A stretch of 21,269 bases of DNA from Paracoccaceae bacterium (GCA_013214715.1 JABSSB010000127.1:12620-33888), one strand, 5' to 3'; shown: positions 7,873 to 15,012, counted from the first letter of the stretch. Translations and numbers: made by a program. The notes: a model not told the origin generated them from the letters alone.

Positions 7873-8078
7873 GACACCGTGTGTTCGGTTGTCAGTCCTG
7901 ACATATCAGCAGCTTCCGACAGGATCTCGCGCGCCTCGGCAAAGGTCAGATCGCAGGCTCCGGCAATGTGTCGTGCCAGCGCGTCAGCTGTCATGTCGTT
8001 CCGGGCGATCATCACCCAGTTCACATCCGGCAGGTGGTCACGCAAATAGGCCAATACGGCAGGCAGTTGATGGGGCAT
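7860..8078 (-). CDS. Small orphan protein of unknown function (72 aa)
   Basis: The ATG at 8078 is preceded by AAGAGGT about 6 nt upstream. A longer in-frame start at 8117 would place coding sequence through a large dyad and is less likely. The product begins MPHQLPAVLAYLRDHLPDVN and looks mostly alpha-helical, with no signal peptide or membrane segment. I do not recognise a family. It may be a small regulatory or accessory protein, but this is a guess. A prominent nested inverted repeat sits directly upstream, suggesting tight control. The gene follows the arsR-arsC fusion on the same strand with a 93-bp gap and converges with the XRE gene. Confidence 0.6.
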   Translation of the reverse strand: MPHQLPAVLAYLRDHLPDVNWVMIARNDMTADALARHIAGACDLTFAEAREILSEAADMSGLTTEHTVSKAA

Positions 8079-8087
8079 TTGGCACCT

Positions 8088-8130
8088 CTTTATCAGAACA
8101 GGTGTTCTACTTAACACCCATCTGATAAAG
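8088..8130. promoter_or_regulatory. Nested dyad upstream of the 72-aa gene (operator or leader hairpin)
   Basis: The outer arms CTTTATCAGA (8088-8097) and TCTGATAAAG (8121-8130) match perfectly over 10 bp. Inside, GGTGTT (8101-8106) pairs with AACACC (8113-8118). A competing perfect palindrome AGAACAGGTGTTCT lies at 8095-8108 and contains GAAC-N4-GTTC. The left arm overlaps the minus-strand ribosome site of the small gene. A minus-strand TTGACG at 8147-8152 could be a -35 box. No T-run follows on either strand, so a terminator is unlikely. Confidence 0.65.
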
Positions 8131-8171
8131 GCATCGCCTCAGCAACCGTCAAGCACCCTTGCGCGTGTCAG

Positions 8172-9002
8172 TTATGCGTTTTCGACAACCCCGATATCAT
8201 CAATGCGCCTTTGCAAGGAGATCCGGTCCAAAGTGTCAATGGGCAGGCTGGTAAACGCTGTGATCCGGTTTTTCAGGATGCCGTAAGCGTGTTGATAGGC
8301 CGTTTGTTTTTCGGCTTCGGTGCCGCGTGCTTTGACCGGGTCGGGCTGGCCCCAATGGGCTGACAGAGGTTGGCCAGACCATGCGGGGCATTCTTCATCT
8401 GCGGCCAAATCACAGACCGTGAACACGAAATCCATGGAGGGCGAGTTTGGCATGGCGAAAAGGTCGCGGGATTTCGATGTCAGATCTGATGTCTCGATCC
8501 CTTTTTCCTGCAGCAGCGCCAGAACCTCGGGCCGGGGGCCGACGGACGGGTCCAGCCCAGCGGAATAGGCGTTGAAACGGTCGCCGCCGTGATGACGCAA
8601 TAGCGCTTCGGCCATCAGCGACCGGGCCGAATTGGCGCTGCACAGGAACAGAACATTGAAACTGGTATCGGTGGTGGGCATCGGGGAAGCCCCGGGCAAG
8701 GGAAAGGCTGTTTCACACAGATCGGGCCGGTTGTTACAACACCCGGCATGAATGCCGCCCATCAGAGTGTTCAGCCCGGCCATATCCACAGAATACAAAA
8801 GAGATGTACCGCGCCGATCCTGCTGTATCAGCCCGGCTTGTCGTAACGAATTAAGGTAATTGGACAGAGTATTTGGTTTCAGCCCAAGTGTATCCGACAA
8901 GGAACCGGCTGGCACGGGCTGAGGGTGACGCCGCAGCAAAAGTTGCAGCAGCGCCAGACGTTGAGGATGGGAAAGGGCGGCGAGTCGATCATGTAATTCC
9001 AT
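8172..9002 (-). CDS. ArsR repressor fused to LMW-phosphatase-type arsenate reductase
   Basis: The 276-residue protein has two parts. Residues 1-85 form an ArsR/SmtB winged helix (recognition region LKPNTLSNYLNSLRQAGLI). Cys88, Cys89 and Cys96 follow, resembling the three-thiol As(III) site at the C-terminal end of some ArsR repressors. Residues 115-255 form a low-molecular-weight phosphatase fold: P-loop CSANSARS with nucleophile Cys121, general-acid region WGQPDP, and Cys197 and Cys205 spaced like the resolving cysteines of thioredoxin-coupled ArsC. Arsenate reduction to arsenite with thioredoxin is therefore likely, with arsenite sensed in the same chain (inference). No ArsB or Acr3 pump is visible. 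The ATG has no Shine-Dalgarno and lies inside a palindrome. It is 41 bp downstream of the yejA-like gene. Confidence 0.88.
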   Translation of the reverse strand: MELHDRLAALSHPQRLALLQLLLRRHPQPVPAGSLSDTLGLKPNTLSNYLNSLRQAGLIQQDRRGTSLLYSVDMAGLNTLMGGIHAGCCNNRPDLCETAFPLPGASPMPTTDTSFNVLFLCSANSARSLMAEALLRHHGGDRFNAYSAGLDPSVGPRPEVLALLQEKGIETSDLTSKSRDLFAMPNSPSMDFVFTVCDLAADEECPAWSGQPLSAHWGQPDPVKARGTEAEKQTAYQHAYGILKNRITAFTSLPIDTLDRISLQRRIDDIGVVENA

Positions 9003-9024
9003 TATTCATGAAGTATGGAATTAC
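8993..9024. promoter_or_regulatory. 32-bp imperfect palindrome over the arsR-arsC start: autoregulatory operator
   Basis: GTAATTCCAT (8993-9002) and ATGGAATTAC (9015-9024) are perfect 10-bp inverted arms. The centre contains the palindrome TTCATGAA (9005-9012). The minus-strand start codon occupies 9000-9002, within the left arm. A minus-strand TTGACG at about 9032-9037 is a possible -35 box, and a weak CATACT-like -10 box within the palindrome would give a leaderless mRNA. Bound ArsR would block both transcription and start-codon access. Confidence 0.7.
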
Positions 9025-9043
9025 GATCTGCCCGTCAACAGGC

Positions 9044-10870
9044 TTAAGGTTGATACCACCACATACCAGGCATGAAGTCCGGGCCATCACCGTAAATTGG
9101 GATCACCTCGGACACCTTCATTTCCTTGACATGGGCAATACGACCTACGGCAAAGGTCCAGAACGGTATGACATAGCGGCCCGAGGTCAAAACACGGTCC
9201 AGCGCGCGGGTGGCATCAAGAAACTCATCCCGGCTACGCGCGTTCAGGATCGCGTCGATCATTGCGTCAACCGCTGGGGATTTCACCCCCATCAGATTGC
9301 GCGTGCCTTCGGCATCGGCGTTTTCCGTGCCCCAGTAAAGCCGCTGCTCATTTCCCGGAGACAGCGACAGAGCCCGGCGAAAATAGGTCATATCGAAATC
9401 AAGCGCAGAGCTGCGCGCGGTATATTGCGCGTCATCCACACGTTCGACTTGCAAATCGATACCCAGTCGCGTGGTCATTTCGGAATACAGATCGACAACA
9501 GTGCCGGTTTCCACATCGCCGTTGCGCATCAGCACTGACAATTCAAATGGCGCGCCGTCAGCATTGCGCAACTGGCCGTCCTGAATGGTCCAACCAGCCT
9601 CTTCCAGCAAGGCGGTGGCCTTGCGGATGTTGCCGCGATTGCGCGCGGTGCCGTCCGACACTGGGAGCGGGTTGCCCTCAAGGGTGCCCGGCGGCAAGTC
9701 GGCGGCGAAGGGTTCGAGCAGAGCCCGCACGCCATCCGGGGCGGCGCCATCGGCCATCGCCAATTGCGAGCCCGAGAAATACGAGGTGATGCGCGGCTGT
9801 TTGCCGCCGGTCATCGTGTCGTTGATATATTCGAAATTGAACGCCAGCGTCAGCGCCTCGCGCACGCGCCAATCATCAAAGGGCGCTTTGCGGGTGTTCA
9901 TCACCAGCCCGGTCATGCCGGACGGTTTTTGATGCGGAAATTCCGACAAGATGACATCGCCCGACTGCGCGCGTGGGAAATCATACTGCGTGGCCCATTT
10001 TTCAGCGTTGAATTCCCGGACTGCTGAGATCTCGCCGACCTTGAAGGCCTCGAACGCGGCGGTGCCATCACCAAAATGTTCGATCCTCAACTCGTCGAAA
10101 TTCTGCGTGCCACGGCGGAAAGGCACATCCTTGCCCCAATAGTCCGGGTTCCGCGTCAGGGTCACAAAGCGGCCCATTTCGAAATCCGTGATCATGTAAG
10201 GCGATGTCGTGATCGGCGCCTCAGTGCCCGGCGCGTCGGCAAAATCGCGGCCTTCCCATTGCGCCTTTTTCAGGATCGGCCGCAGCCCGGCAATCAGCGC
10301 CAGTTCGCGATCTTGGGTGTTGAAGGTGATGCGCACCTTGCGTTCGCCGGTTTCTTCGATGCGCGCGATCTTGTCCCACAATCCACGATAGCGCAGATTG
10401 CCTTCGGTGCCGAGCGTTTCGTAGGACCAGATCACATCTTCGACCGTCACAGGCGACCCATCGGAGAAGCGCGCCTCAGGTCGGAGCGTGAATTCGACCC
10501 AGGAGCGTGCTTCATCCGTCTCAATCGATTCGGCCAGCAACCCGTAAAGCGAAAACGGCTCATCCCAGGAGCGTCCCATTAGAGACTCCACGCCCCAGAA
10601 ACGCAATTGCCAGGGAACGTTGCCTTTTTGCACATAGGGATTCAATGAATCGAACCCGCCTGTATTGGCAAAGGCCACGTCACCGCCTTTCGGGGCCTCC
10701 GGGTTGGCATAGGGCAGGGCCACAAAATCCGGTGGAAGTGCGGGCTCGCCATACATAGCTATGCCATGTTTGGGCTCAGCATGGGCGAATGTCGCGCCCG
10801 TCAAAAGCGCGGTTGCAAGGATCAGGGGGCGGAAAACAGCCTGTCGGCGTGTGCTCGGGTTCTGTCGCAC
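9044..10870 (-). CDS. YejA-like oligopeptide ABC transporter substrate-binding protein (SBP family 5)
   Basis: The 608-residue periplasmic protein starts with GTG; GAAGGA lies 11 nt upstream. It has a basic N-terminus, a hydrophobic core and a signal-peptidase site after AHA (residue 31). The mature part begins with the YejA-like pattern KHGIAMYGEPALPPDF and FDSLNPYVQKGN, followed by the SBP_bac_5 core (SDGSPVTVEDVIWSYETL) and a C-terminal GDGPDFMPGMWWY. YejA-type proteins feed peptides or peptide-like antibiotics (microcin C) to the YejBEF permease. No permease or ATPase gene of this system is seen next to it, so it is either an orphan receptor or served by genes elsewhere. The gene appears intact. 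Confidence 0.87.
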   Translation of the reverse strand: MRQNPSTRRQAVFRPLILATALLTGATFAHAEPKHGIAMYGEPALPPDFVALPYANPEAPKGGDVAFANTGGFDSLNPYVQKGNVPWQLRFWGVESLMGRSWDEPFSLYGLLAESIETDEARSWVEFTLRPEARFSDGSPVTVEDVIWSYETLGTEGNLRYRGLWDKIARIEETGERKVRITFNTQDRELALIAGLRPILKKAQWEGRDFADAPGTEAPITTSPYMITDFEMGRFVTLTRNPDYWGKDVPFRRGTQNFDELRIEHFGDGTAAFEAFKVGEISAVREFNAEKWATQYDFPRAQSGDVILSEFPHQKPSGMTGLVMNTRKAPFDDWRVREALTLAFNFEYINDTMTGGKQPRITSYFSGSQLAMADGAAPDGVRALLEPFAADLPPGTLEGNPLPVSDGTARNRGNIRKATALLEEAGWTIQDGQLRNADGAPFELSVLMRNGDVETGTVVDLYSEMTTRLGIDLQVERVDDAQYTARSSALDFDMTYFRRALSLSPGNEQRLYWGTENADAEGTRNLMGVKSPAVDAMIDAILNARSRDEFLDATRALDRVLTSGRYVIPFWTFAVGRIAHVKEMKVSEVIPIYGDGPDFMPGMWWYQP

Positions 10871-10948
10871 TTTGGCAACGGTCCTTCTTGTGTGGGGCCA
10901 ATATGTGTAAACGCTACCGCCGGAGTCCCGCTATTTCAAACTTTTAGC

Positions 10949-10977
10949 TTGGAGTGCGACCTGATTTTGCCTATATA
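10949..10977 (+). promoter_or_regulatory. Sigma-70-type promoter upstream of a candidate sRNA
   Basis: TTGGAG (10949-10954) and TATATA (10972-10977) are spaced by exactly 17 bp on the plus strand, in a region without plus-strand genes. A start at about 10984 would lead into two hairpins, the second of which is a strong terminator. Confidence 0.55.
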
Positions 10978-10983
10978 TGGGTC

Positions 10984-11059
10984 ACTGCTCGATAGGTTTC
11001 TTGCCTGTATGAAACCTGCCTCAATGACTTAACGCCCGCTTCGTGCGGGCGTTTTTTTT
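10984..11059 (+). ncRNA. Candidate small RNA, about 76 nt, unnamed
   Basis: Between the promoter-like TTGGAG-N17-TATATA and the terminator lies a short region without a convincing reading frame. It holds a hairpin with arms AGGTTTC (10994-11000) and GAAACCT (11011-11017) around a 10-nt loop, then a single-stranded stretch (about 11018-11030), then the terminator stem with an eight-U tail. Promoter, 5' stem-loop, linker and U-rich terminator are the usual build of Hfq-dependent trans-acting sRNAs. I do not recognise it as a named family. The exact 5' end is estimated from the -10 box. It is divergent from the yejA-like gene. Confidence 0.5.
11031..11059 (+). terminator. Strong Rho-independent terminator
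   Basis: AACGCCCGC (11031-11039) pairs perfectly with GCGGGCGTT (11045-11053) around a TTCGT loop, and eight T (11052-11059) follow on the plus strand. The minus strand has no T-run after the stem, so it terminates plus-strand transcription only. No plus-strand protein gene lies upstream. Confidence 0.9.
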
Positions 11060-11148
11060 GTTTCTTTATATGATGTGTCGGCGGAATTCAGCCGATGCAG
11101 GGTCCGCTGCCGGGTGTCGTCAGACGCAAGCCTGCATGGGGTTTAGGG

Positions 11149-12052
11149 TTAGTATTTGCCGGGAACGTGTAATTCGTCGGGAAGGATCTGTCGTTCGCAA
11201 TCAGGATTGTGCGTGCGGTCCGGCAAGCTCACCTGCTCATGGTCCACGTGTTTATAGGGAATCAGCGACAAAAGATGGTTGTTTCAGTTTAGTCTAGCGC
11301 GTTTTTTGTCATTGCCTTCCACGATATACCACGGCGCTTCAGGGATGTTGGTGCGCAGCAGCGTTTCGTCTTTGGCCTTTGTGTAATCCTCCCAGCGGAT
11401 GCGTAATTGCAGATCCATCGGTGACAGCTTCCATTGCTTCAATGGATCATGGATGCGCATCAGGAATCGCAGTTGTTGTTCTTCATCGGTAATCGAAAAC
11501 CAGTATTTCACCAGCCGGATGCCCGAGCGAACCAGCATGCGTTCAAATTCGGGCACATCGCGGAAGAAATCTTCGACCTGCTTGTCATCAGCAAAGCCCG
11601 TCACGCGTGCAACCCCCGACCGGTTGTACCAGGAGCGATCGAACAGCACGATTTCCCCGGCCGCAGGCAGATGCGAAACGTAGCGCTGGAAATACCATTG
11701 CGTCTTTTCGCGATCTGACGGGGCGGGCAGGGCAACGGTACGCACGACCCGCGGATTCAGCCGTTGCGTGATCCGTTTGATCACACCGCCCTTGCCGGCG
11801 CTGTCACGGCCTTCAAAGATCACCACAATCTTTTCTCCCGTGTACTGGACCCAATCCTGCAGCTTGAGCAGTTGCATGAAGTAATCCTTGCGCTCAAGCG
11901 TAGGCGGATGCGCGTCGCGATAGATGCGGCGGATTTCCATGGACAGAACAGGCTCGGATATCTCAAGACTCGTAGTCTTCGTCCAACGTGTCAGCCAGTT
12001 CGGCGGCAAGCCAATCAAGATGGTCGGATGTCGGTCGGGTCTCATCGCTCAT
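11149..12052 (-). pseudogene. ppk2: Decayed polyphosphate kinase 2 gene
   Basis: PPK2 transfers phosphate between polyphosphate and nucleotides. The core is clear: Walker A (FEGRDSAGKGG), Walker B and base region (FDRSWYNRSGVA) and DPLKQWKLSPMDL. The native start is probably the ATG at 12052, with GAAAGG 8 nt upstream. It encodes an acidic N-terminus ending DEDYE, which then runs into TGA at 11963-11965. One extra base near 11966-11970 shifts the frame; removing one T gives DEDYELEISEPVLSMEIRR and joins the core. At the 3' end TGA (11284-11286) follows KKRARLN, where the family usually continues without interruption. The same frame keeps a PPK2-like tail of 44 codons (NNHLLSLIPYKHVDHEQ onward) to TAA at 11149. 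About seven residues also seem missing between RKDYF and KLQDWV, compared with the usual LQxELVKLQ pattern. A 253-codon frame (11284-12045) remains open, but with a scrambled N-terminus. Confidence 0.85.
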
Positions 12053-12215
12053 GGTCATGGCCTTTCATCGGTTGCGCCGAAGCTCTTTCGCGGCTTTGCA
12101 AAAATCCTGTGACAGACCGTGATTCAGCGCAAATTTCGGGCAGAAAACCCTGTTTCTTTTGGCACCTGCACATGGCAGGGTCGCCCGCGTGTCCAGCCAA
12201 CAGGAGATCTGTTCC

Positions 12216-12989
12216 ATGTCGCTTTCGGGAAAAACTGCTGTCATCACCGGGTCAAACTCGGGCATTGGATTGGGCATCGCGCGCGAAATGGCGCGGGCTG
12301 GAGCCAATGTGGTGCTCAACTCTTTCACCGACAGCGATGACGACCACAAGCTGGCCCAAGAGATCGGGCGCGAATTTGGGGTCATGGCGCGCTATGTGCA
12401 GGCAGACATGTCGGATGGGCAGGCTTGCCGGGATCTTATCGCGAAAGCCGGGGCCTGCGATATCCTGATCAACAACGCGGGCATTCAGCATGTTGCCCCA
12501 ATCGATCAATTCCCCGTCGACACCTGGGACCGCATCATCGCCATCAATATGAGCTCTGCTTTTCACACGACGGCGGCTGCTTTGCCGGTGATGCGAGAGG
12601 CGGGGTGGGGACGTGTGATCAATATCGCTTCGGCCCATGGCCTGACGGCCTCGCCGTTCAAATCGGCCTATATCTCGGCCAAGCATGGCGTGGTGGGCAT
12701 GACCAAAACTGTCGCTCTTGAAACTGCCGAAGAGCCAATCACCGCCAATGCAATCTGTCCCGGTTACGTGCTGACCCCTTTGGTTGAGGCGCAGATCCCT
12801 GACACGATGAAAGAATACAATATGACCCGCGAGGAAGTCGTGCGGAACGTCATGTTGCAACGCCAGCCATCGAAGGAATTTGCCACTGTCGAGCAGATGG
12901 GTGGCACGGCGGTCTTCTTGTGTTCGGACGCCGCCGCGCAGATCACCGGCACCACAATCAGCGTGGATGGTGGCTGGACCGCTTTGTAA
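12216..12989 (+). CDS. bdhA: D-3-hydroxybutyrate dehydrogenase
   Basis: The 257-residue short-chain dehydrogenase oxidises D-3-hydroxybutyrate to acetoacetate with NAD+, the exit step of polyhydroxybutyrate and ketone-body use in the cytoplasm. The cofactor motif TGSNSGIG is at 11-18 and NNAG at 86-89. The catalytic residues Ser139, Tyr152 and Lys156 are in IASAHGLTASPFKSAYISAK. HGLTASPFKSAY and the insert DTMKEYNMTREEVV are characteristic of BdhA. The ATG at 12216 has AGGAG 9 nt upstream; the longer upstream frame has no such support. It is divergent from the ppk2 remnant and convergent with the ugpC-like gene. No other PHB gene is visible. Confidence 0.93.
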   Translation: MSLSGKTAVITGSNSGIGLGIAREMARAGANVVLNSFTDSDDDHKLAQEIGREFGVMARYVQADMSDGQACRDLIAKAGACDILINNAGIQHVAPIDQFPVDTWDRIIAINMSSAFHTTAAALPVMREAGWGRVINIASAHGLTASPFKSAYISAKHGVVGMTKTVALETAEEPITANAICPGYVLTPLVEAQIPDTMKEYNMTREEVVRNVMLQRQPSKEFATVEQMGGTAVFLCSDAAAQITGTTISVDGGWTAL

Positions 12990-13004
12990 TCCCGGTCAGC
13001 GAGC

Positions 13005-13022
13005 GGCGGGGTGACCCCCGCC
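13005..13022. other. GC hairpin between convergent genes
   Basis: GGCGGGG (13005-13011) and CCCCGCC (13016-13022) form a perfect 7-bp stem with a TGAC loop in the 49-bp gap between bdhA and the convergent ATPase gene. No T-run follows on either strand. It may impede read-through or protect 3' ends, but it is not a canonical terminator. Confidence 0.5.
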
Positions 13023-13038
13023 ATACACCAAACGCTGT

Positions 13039-14097
13039 CTATCGCAGGCGTTGTTCGGTCTTCCCATCAAAGACCAGCGCGTCGCTGGCATCGAAATCCA
13101 CCTGCACCATCGTGTCCTCCGGGATCGCCTCATCGCCGCGCGTTTCGGCAATGATTTTGGTGCCATCGGGCGCGAGAAGATAGTCATAAGCGACGCCGCC
13201 AAGCCGTTCGCGGATATCCAGGCGAATTTGTCCGCCGCCTTCGGATACGCGTAGATGTTGCGGGCGAATGCCCAGCAGAACCGACGCACCATCGGCCGGC
13301 AGGGCCACATCCGTCGGCACCGTACGGTCCAGCGCCGCCACATGCACCGCGCCGCCTCGAACCGTGCCGGGCAAGAAATTCATGGATGGTGATCCGATGA
13401 ACCCGGCAACAAAGCGATTGTCAGGATCCTTGTAAAGCTCCATCGGAGAACCGACCTGCTCGATTCGGCCCGCGCGCAGTACCACGATCTTGTCAGCCAG
13501 CGTCATCGCTTCGACCTGGTCATGGGTCACATAGATCATTGTCGCGCCGATTTCCTTGTGCAGGCGAGCAATTTCCACCCGCATATCAACGCGCAACTCG
13601 GCATCAAGGTTCGACAAAGGTTCGTCAAACAGGAACACCTCCGGCCCGCGCACAATCGCCCGGCCAATCGCCACACGCTGGCGCTGCCCGCCCGACAACG
13701 CCTTGGGTTTGCGTTTGAGATACTCGTCCAGCTTCAGAATGCGGCTGGCCTCGGCCACTTTCTGGTCGATCTCTGCCTTGGGATGGCCGGTCATGCGCAG
13801 GCCAAAGCCCATGTTTTCCGCTACGCTCATATGCGGGTAGAGCGCATAGGTCTGAAATACCATCGCCACGCCGCGCTTGGCCGGGTCCATATGGGTTACG
13901 TCCCGCGCGCCAATCGCAATCTGGCCGTCGGTGGTCTCTTCCAAGCCCGCGATCATCCGCAGCAATGTGGATTTGCCGCAGCCGGACGGGCCGACAAAGA
14001 CACAGAATTCTCCATCCTCGATCTGCAGATCGACCCCGTGGATCACCTGCGTGTCGCCATAGCGCTTGATTACTTTCTCCAGCGTGACCCCGGTCAT
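13039..14097 (-). CDS. UgpC/MalK-type sugar ABC transporter ATP-binding protein
   Basis: The 352-residue cytoplasmic ATPase energises a carbohydrate importer. Walker A GPSGCGKST is at 36-44, the Q-loop is in VFQTYALYP, the signature LSGGQRQ is at 134-140, Walker B FLFDEP ends at 160 and the switch His is His192. A C-terminal regulatory TOBE/MalK-like domain starts at about residue 235 (GSPSMNFLPG). GGGAGGA precedes the ATG, which lies 12 bp after the iclR-like stop, so both are one operon. The cognate binding protein and permeases are divergent, starting at 15037. UgpC/MsmX-type ATPases are sometimes shared between several importers, so it may serve others too (inference). Confidence 0.92.
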   Translation of the reverse strand: MTGVTLEKVIKRYGDTQVIHGVDLQIEDGEFCVFVGPSGCGKSTLLRMIAGLEETTDGQIAIGARDVTHMDPAKRGVAMVFQTYALYPHMSVAENMGFGLRMTGHPKAEIDQKVAEASRILKLDEYLKRKPKALSGGQRQRVAIGRAIVRGPEVFLFDEPLSNLDAELRVDMRVEIARLHKEIGATMIYVTHDQVEAMTLADKIVVLRAGRIEQVGSPMELYKDPDNRFVAGFIGSPSMNFLPGTVRGGAVHVAALDRTVPTDVALPADGASVLLGIRPQHLRVSEGGGQIRLDIRERLGGVAYDYLLAPDGTKIIAETRGDEAIPEDTMVQVDFDASDALVFDGKTEQRLR

Positions 14098-14109
14098 GCC
14101 TGTCCTCCC

Positions 14110-14901
14110 TCAGGTTGGAAACTGCCAGTCTGTGGCCGCCTCCGCGATCTCTTGTGCTGTGGCTTGTAACGCGCCGCGCCAGCGGGCAAGCGTCACAAGG
14201 CTTTCGCGTGTTGTGCTTGTGGTGATCGACAAGGCGCCCAGAACGCGGCCCTTGTCGGTGAGAATCGGTGCGGCGATGCAGATGATGCCGGGTTCGTGCT
14301 CTTCGCGGTCAAAGGCGACGCCGTCCTCGCGGATGCGGTGCAGATCCGCCTCCAGCGCCTCGGCCGAGGCGAGCGTCGCGGGCGTATGCGCATAAAACGC
14401 CTGCCGATTCACCGCGTCGCGGCGATCTTCAAGCGGCAGAAAGGCGATCATCGCCTTGCCGACACCTGTGCAGTAACCCGGTCCGATCTTCCCGGCTTGC
14501 GAAAACATTTCAATGGGTTGGGCGGCATTGCGTTTGTCGACATACAAAACCTGTCCGCGATCCAGTTGCGCCAGATGGACAGTCTCTCCAACCTCGGCCG
14601 CCAACCGATCCAAGGCCGGGCGGGCCACAGGGGCCAGCGCGCTTTGTGCCCAGGCGGCATGGGCCAGCCGCACCAGCCGCAGCCCCGGCGCATAGGTCTG
14701 GCGATCATCGTCATAGCTGAGCATGCCCTGATTCGTCAGGCTTTGCAGCAGGCGATAGAGCGTCGCCTTGGGATGATCGGATTGCGCCAGCAATTCGGCA
14801 AAACGCACCGGGCGGCCAAAGCTGGCTACCTGATCCAGAACGTCAAGCGCCTTGCCCACCGTTCCATCGCTGCCACGCGCCGGGCGCGTCTGGCTGTTCA
14901 T
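14110..14901 (-). CDS. IclR-family transcriptional regulator of the alpha-galactoside locus
   Basis: The 263-residue protein has an N-terminal winged helix at about residues 14-72 (VGKALDVLDQVASFGRPVRF, recognition part HPKATLYRLLQSLTNQGML) and the IclR effector domain at about 85-255 (LYVDKRNAAQPI, GKIGPGYCTGVGKAMIAFLP). IclR proteins bind palindromic sites in divergent promoters and respond to sugars, sugar acids or aromatic acids. The gene is divergent from the binding-protein gene, and the 135-bp gap contains two operator-like repeats. It is followed by the ATPase gene in the same unit. Likely effectors are galactose, galactonate or KDGal (inference). GGGAGGA lies 8 nt before the ATG. Confidence 0.9.
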   Translation of the reverse strand: MNSQTRPARGSDGTVGKALDVLDQVASFGRPVRFAELLAQSDHPKATLYRLLQSLTNQGMLSYDDDRQTYAPGLRLVRLAHAAWAQSALAPVARPALDRLAAEVGETVHLAQLDRGQVLYVDKRNAAQPIEMFSQAGKIGPGYCTGVGKAMIAFLPLEDRRDAVNRQAFYAHTPATLASAEALEADLHRIREDGVAFDREEHEPGIICIAAPILTDKGRVLGALSITTSTTRESLVTLARWRGALQATAQEIAEAATDWQFPT

Positions 14902-14947
14902 CCGATTGTCCTCCCATCACTTCATCGAACTGCTGTCGACGAAACTG

Positions 14948-14977
14948 TTGACAAGCTTACGCAGGTCAGATCATAGT
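14948..14977 (+). promoter_or_regulatory. Promoter of the alpha-galactoside operon
   Basis: A perfect -35 box TTGACA (14948-14953) is followed after 18 bp by CATAGT (14972-14977), a 4/6 match to the -10 consensus. The weak -10 box and long spacer suit a regulated promoter. On the minus strand TATGAT (14970-14975) could serve the iclR gene, so the two promoters would overlap back to back. Confidence 0.6.
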
Positions 14978-15012
14978 TTCAATAGTTGAGATGCGGTTTC
15001 ACTATATGGAAC
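14976..15012. promoter_or_regulatory. Tandem IclR-like operators
   Basis: Two sites share the layout GTTTCA-N5-TGRRAY: 14976-14992 (GTTTCA, ATAGT, TGAGAT) and 14996-15012 (GTTTCA, CTATA, TGGAAC). The second extends to a near-palindrome with arms GGTTTCA and TGGAACC at 14995-15013. Their starts are 20 bp apart, close to two helical turns. The first overlaps the -10 box, the second the early transcribed region. Confidence 0.6.

Noticed and set aside
10766..11032. Plus-strand 88-codon open frame overlapping the yejA-like gene start
   Set aside because: No ribosome site or family pattern; it runs over the signal-peptide region of the opposite gene and over the sRNA promoter.
11094..11136. ATGCAGG/CCTGCAT inverted repeat after the ppk2 remnant
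   Set aside because: The loop of about 29 nt and lack of a T-run give no support for a terminator.
11284..12045. Calling the 253-codon ppk2 frame an intact short enzyme
   Set aside because: Its first ~25 residues are out-of-frame sequence, the authentic N-terminus is readable in another frame, and the family tail continues after the TGA.
12162..12178. TTGGCAC...TGGCA before bdhA as a sigma-54 promoter
   Set aside because: The distance between the GG and GC elements is 12 bp rather than 10, so the -24/-12 spacing rule is not met.
12166..12178. CTGC-N5-GCAG as a PhaR (PHB regulator) site upstream of bdhA
   Set aside because: Published-type spacing is 3-4 bp as far as I recall, and short palindromes of this kind occur by chance in GC-rich DNA.
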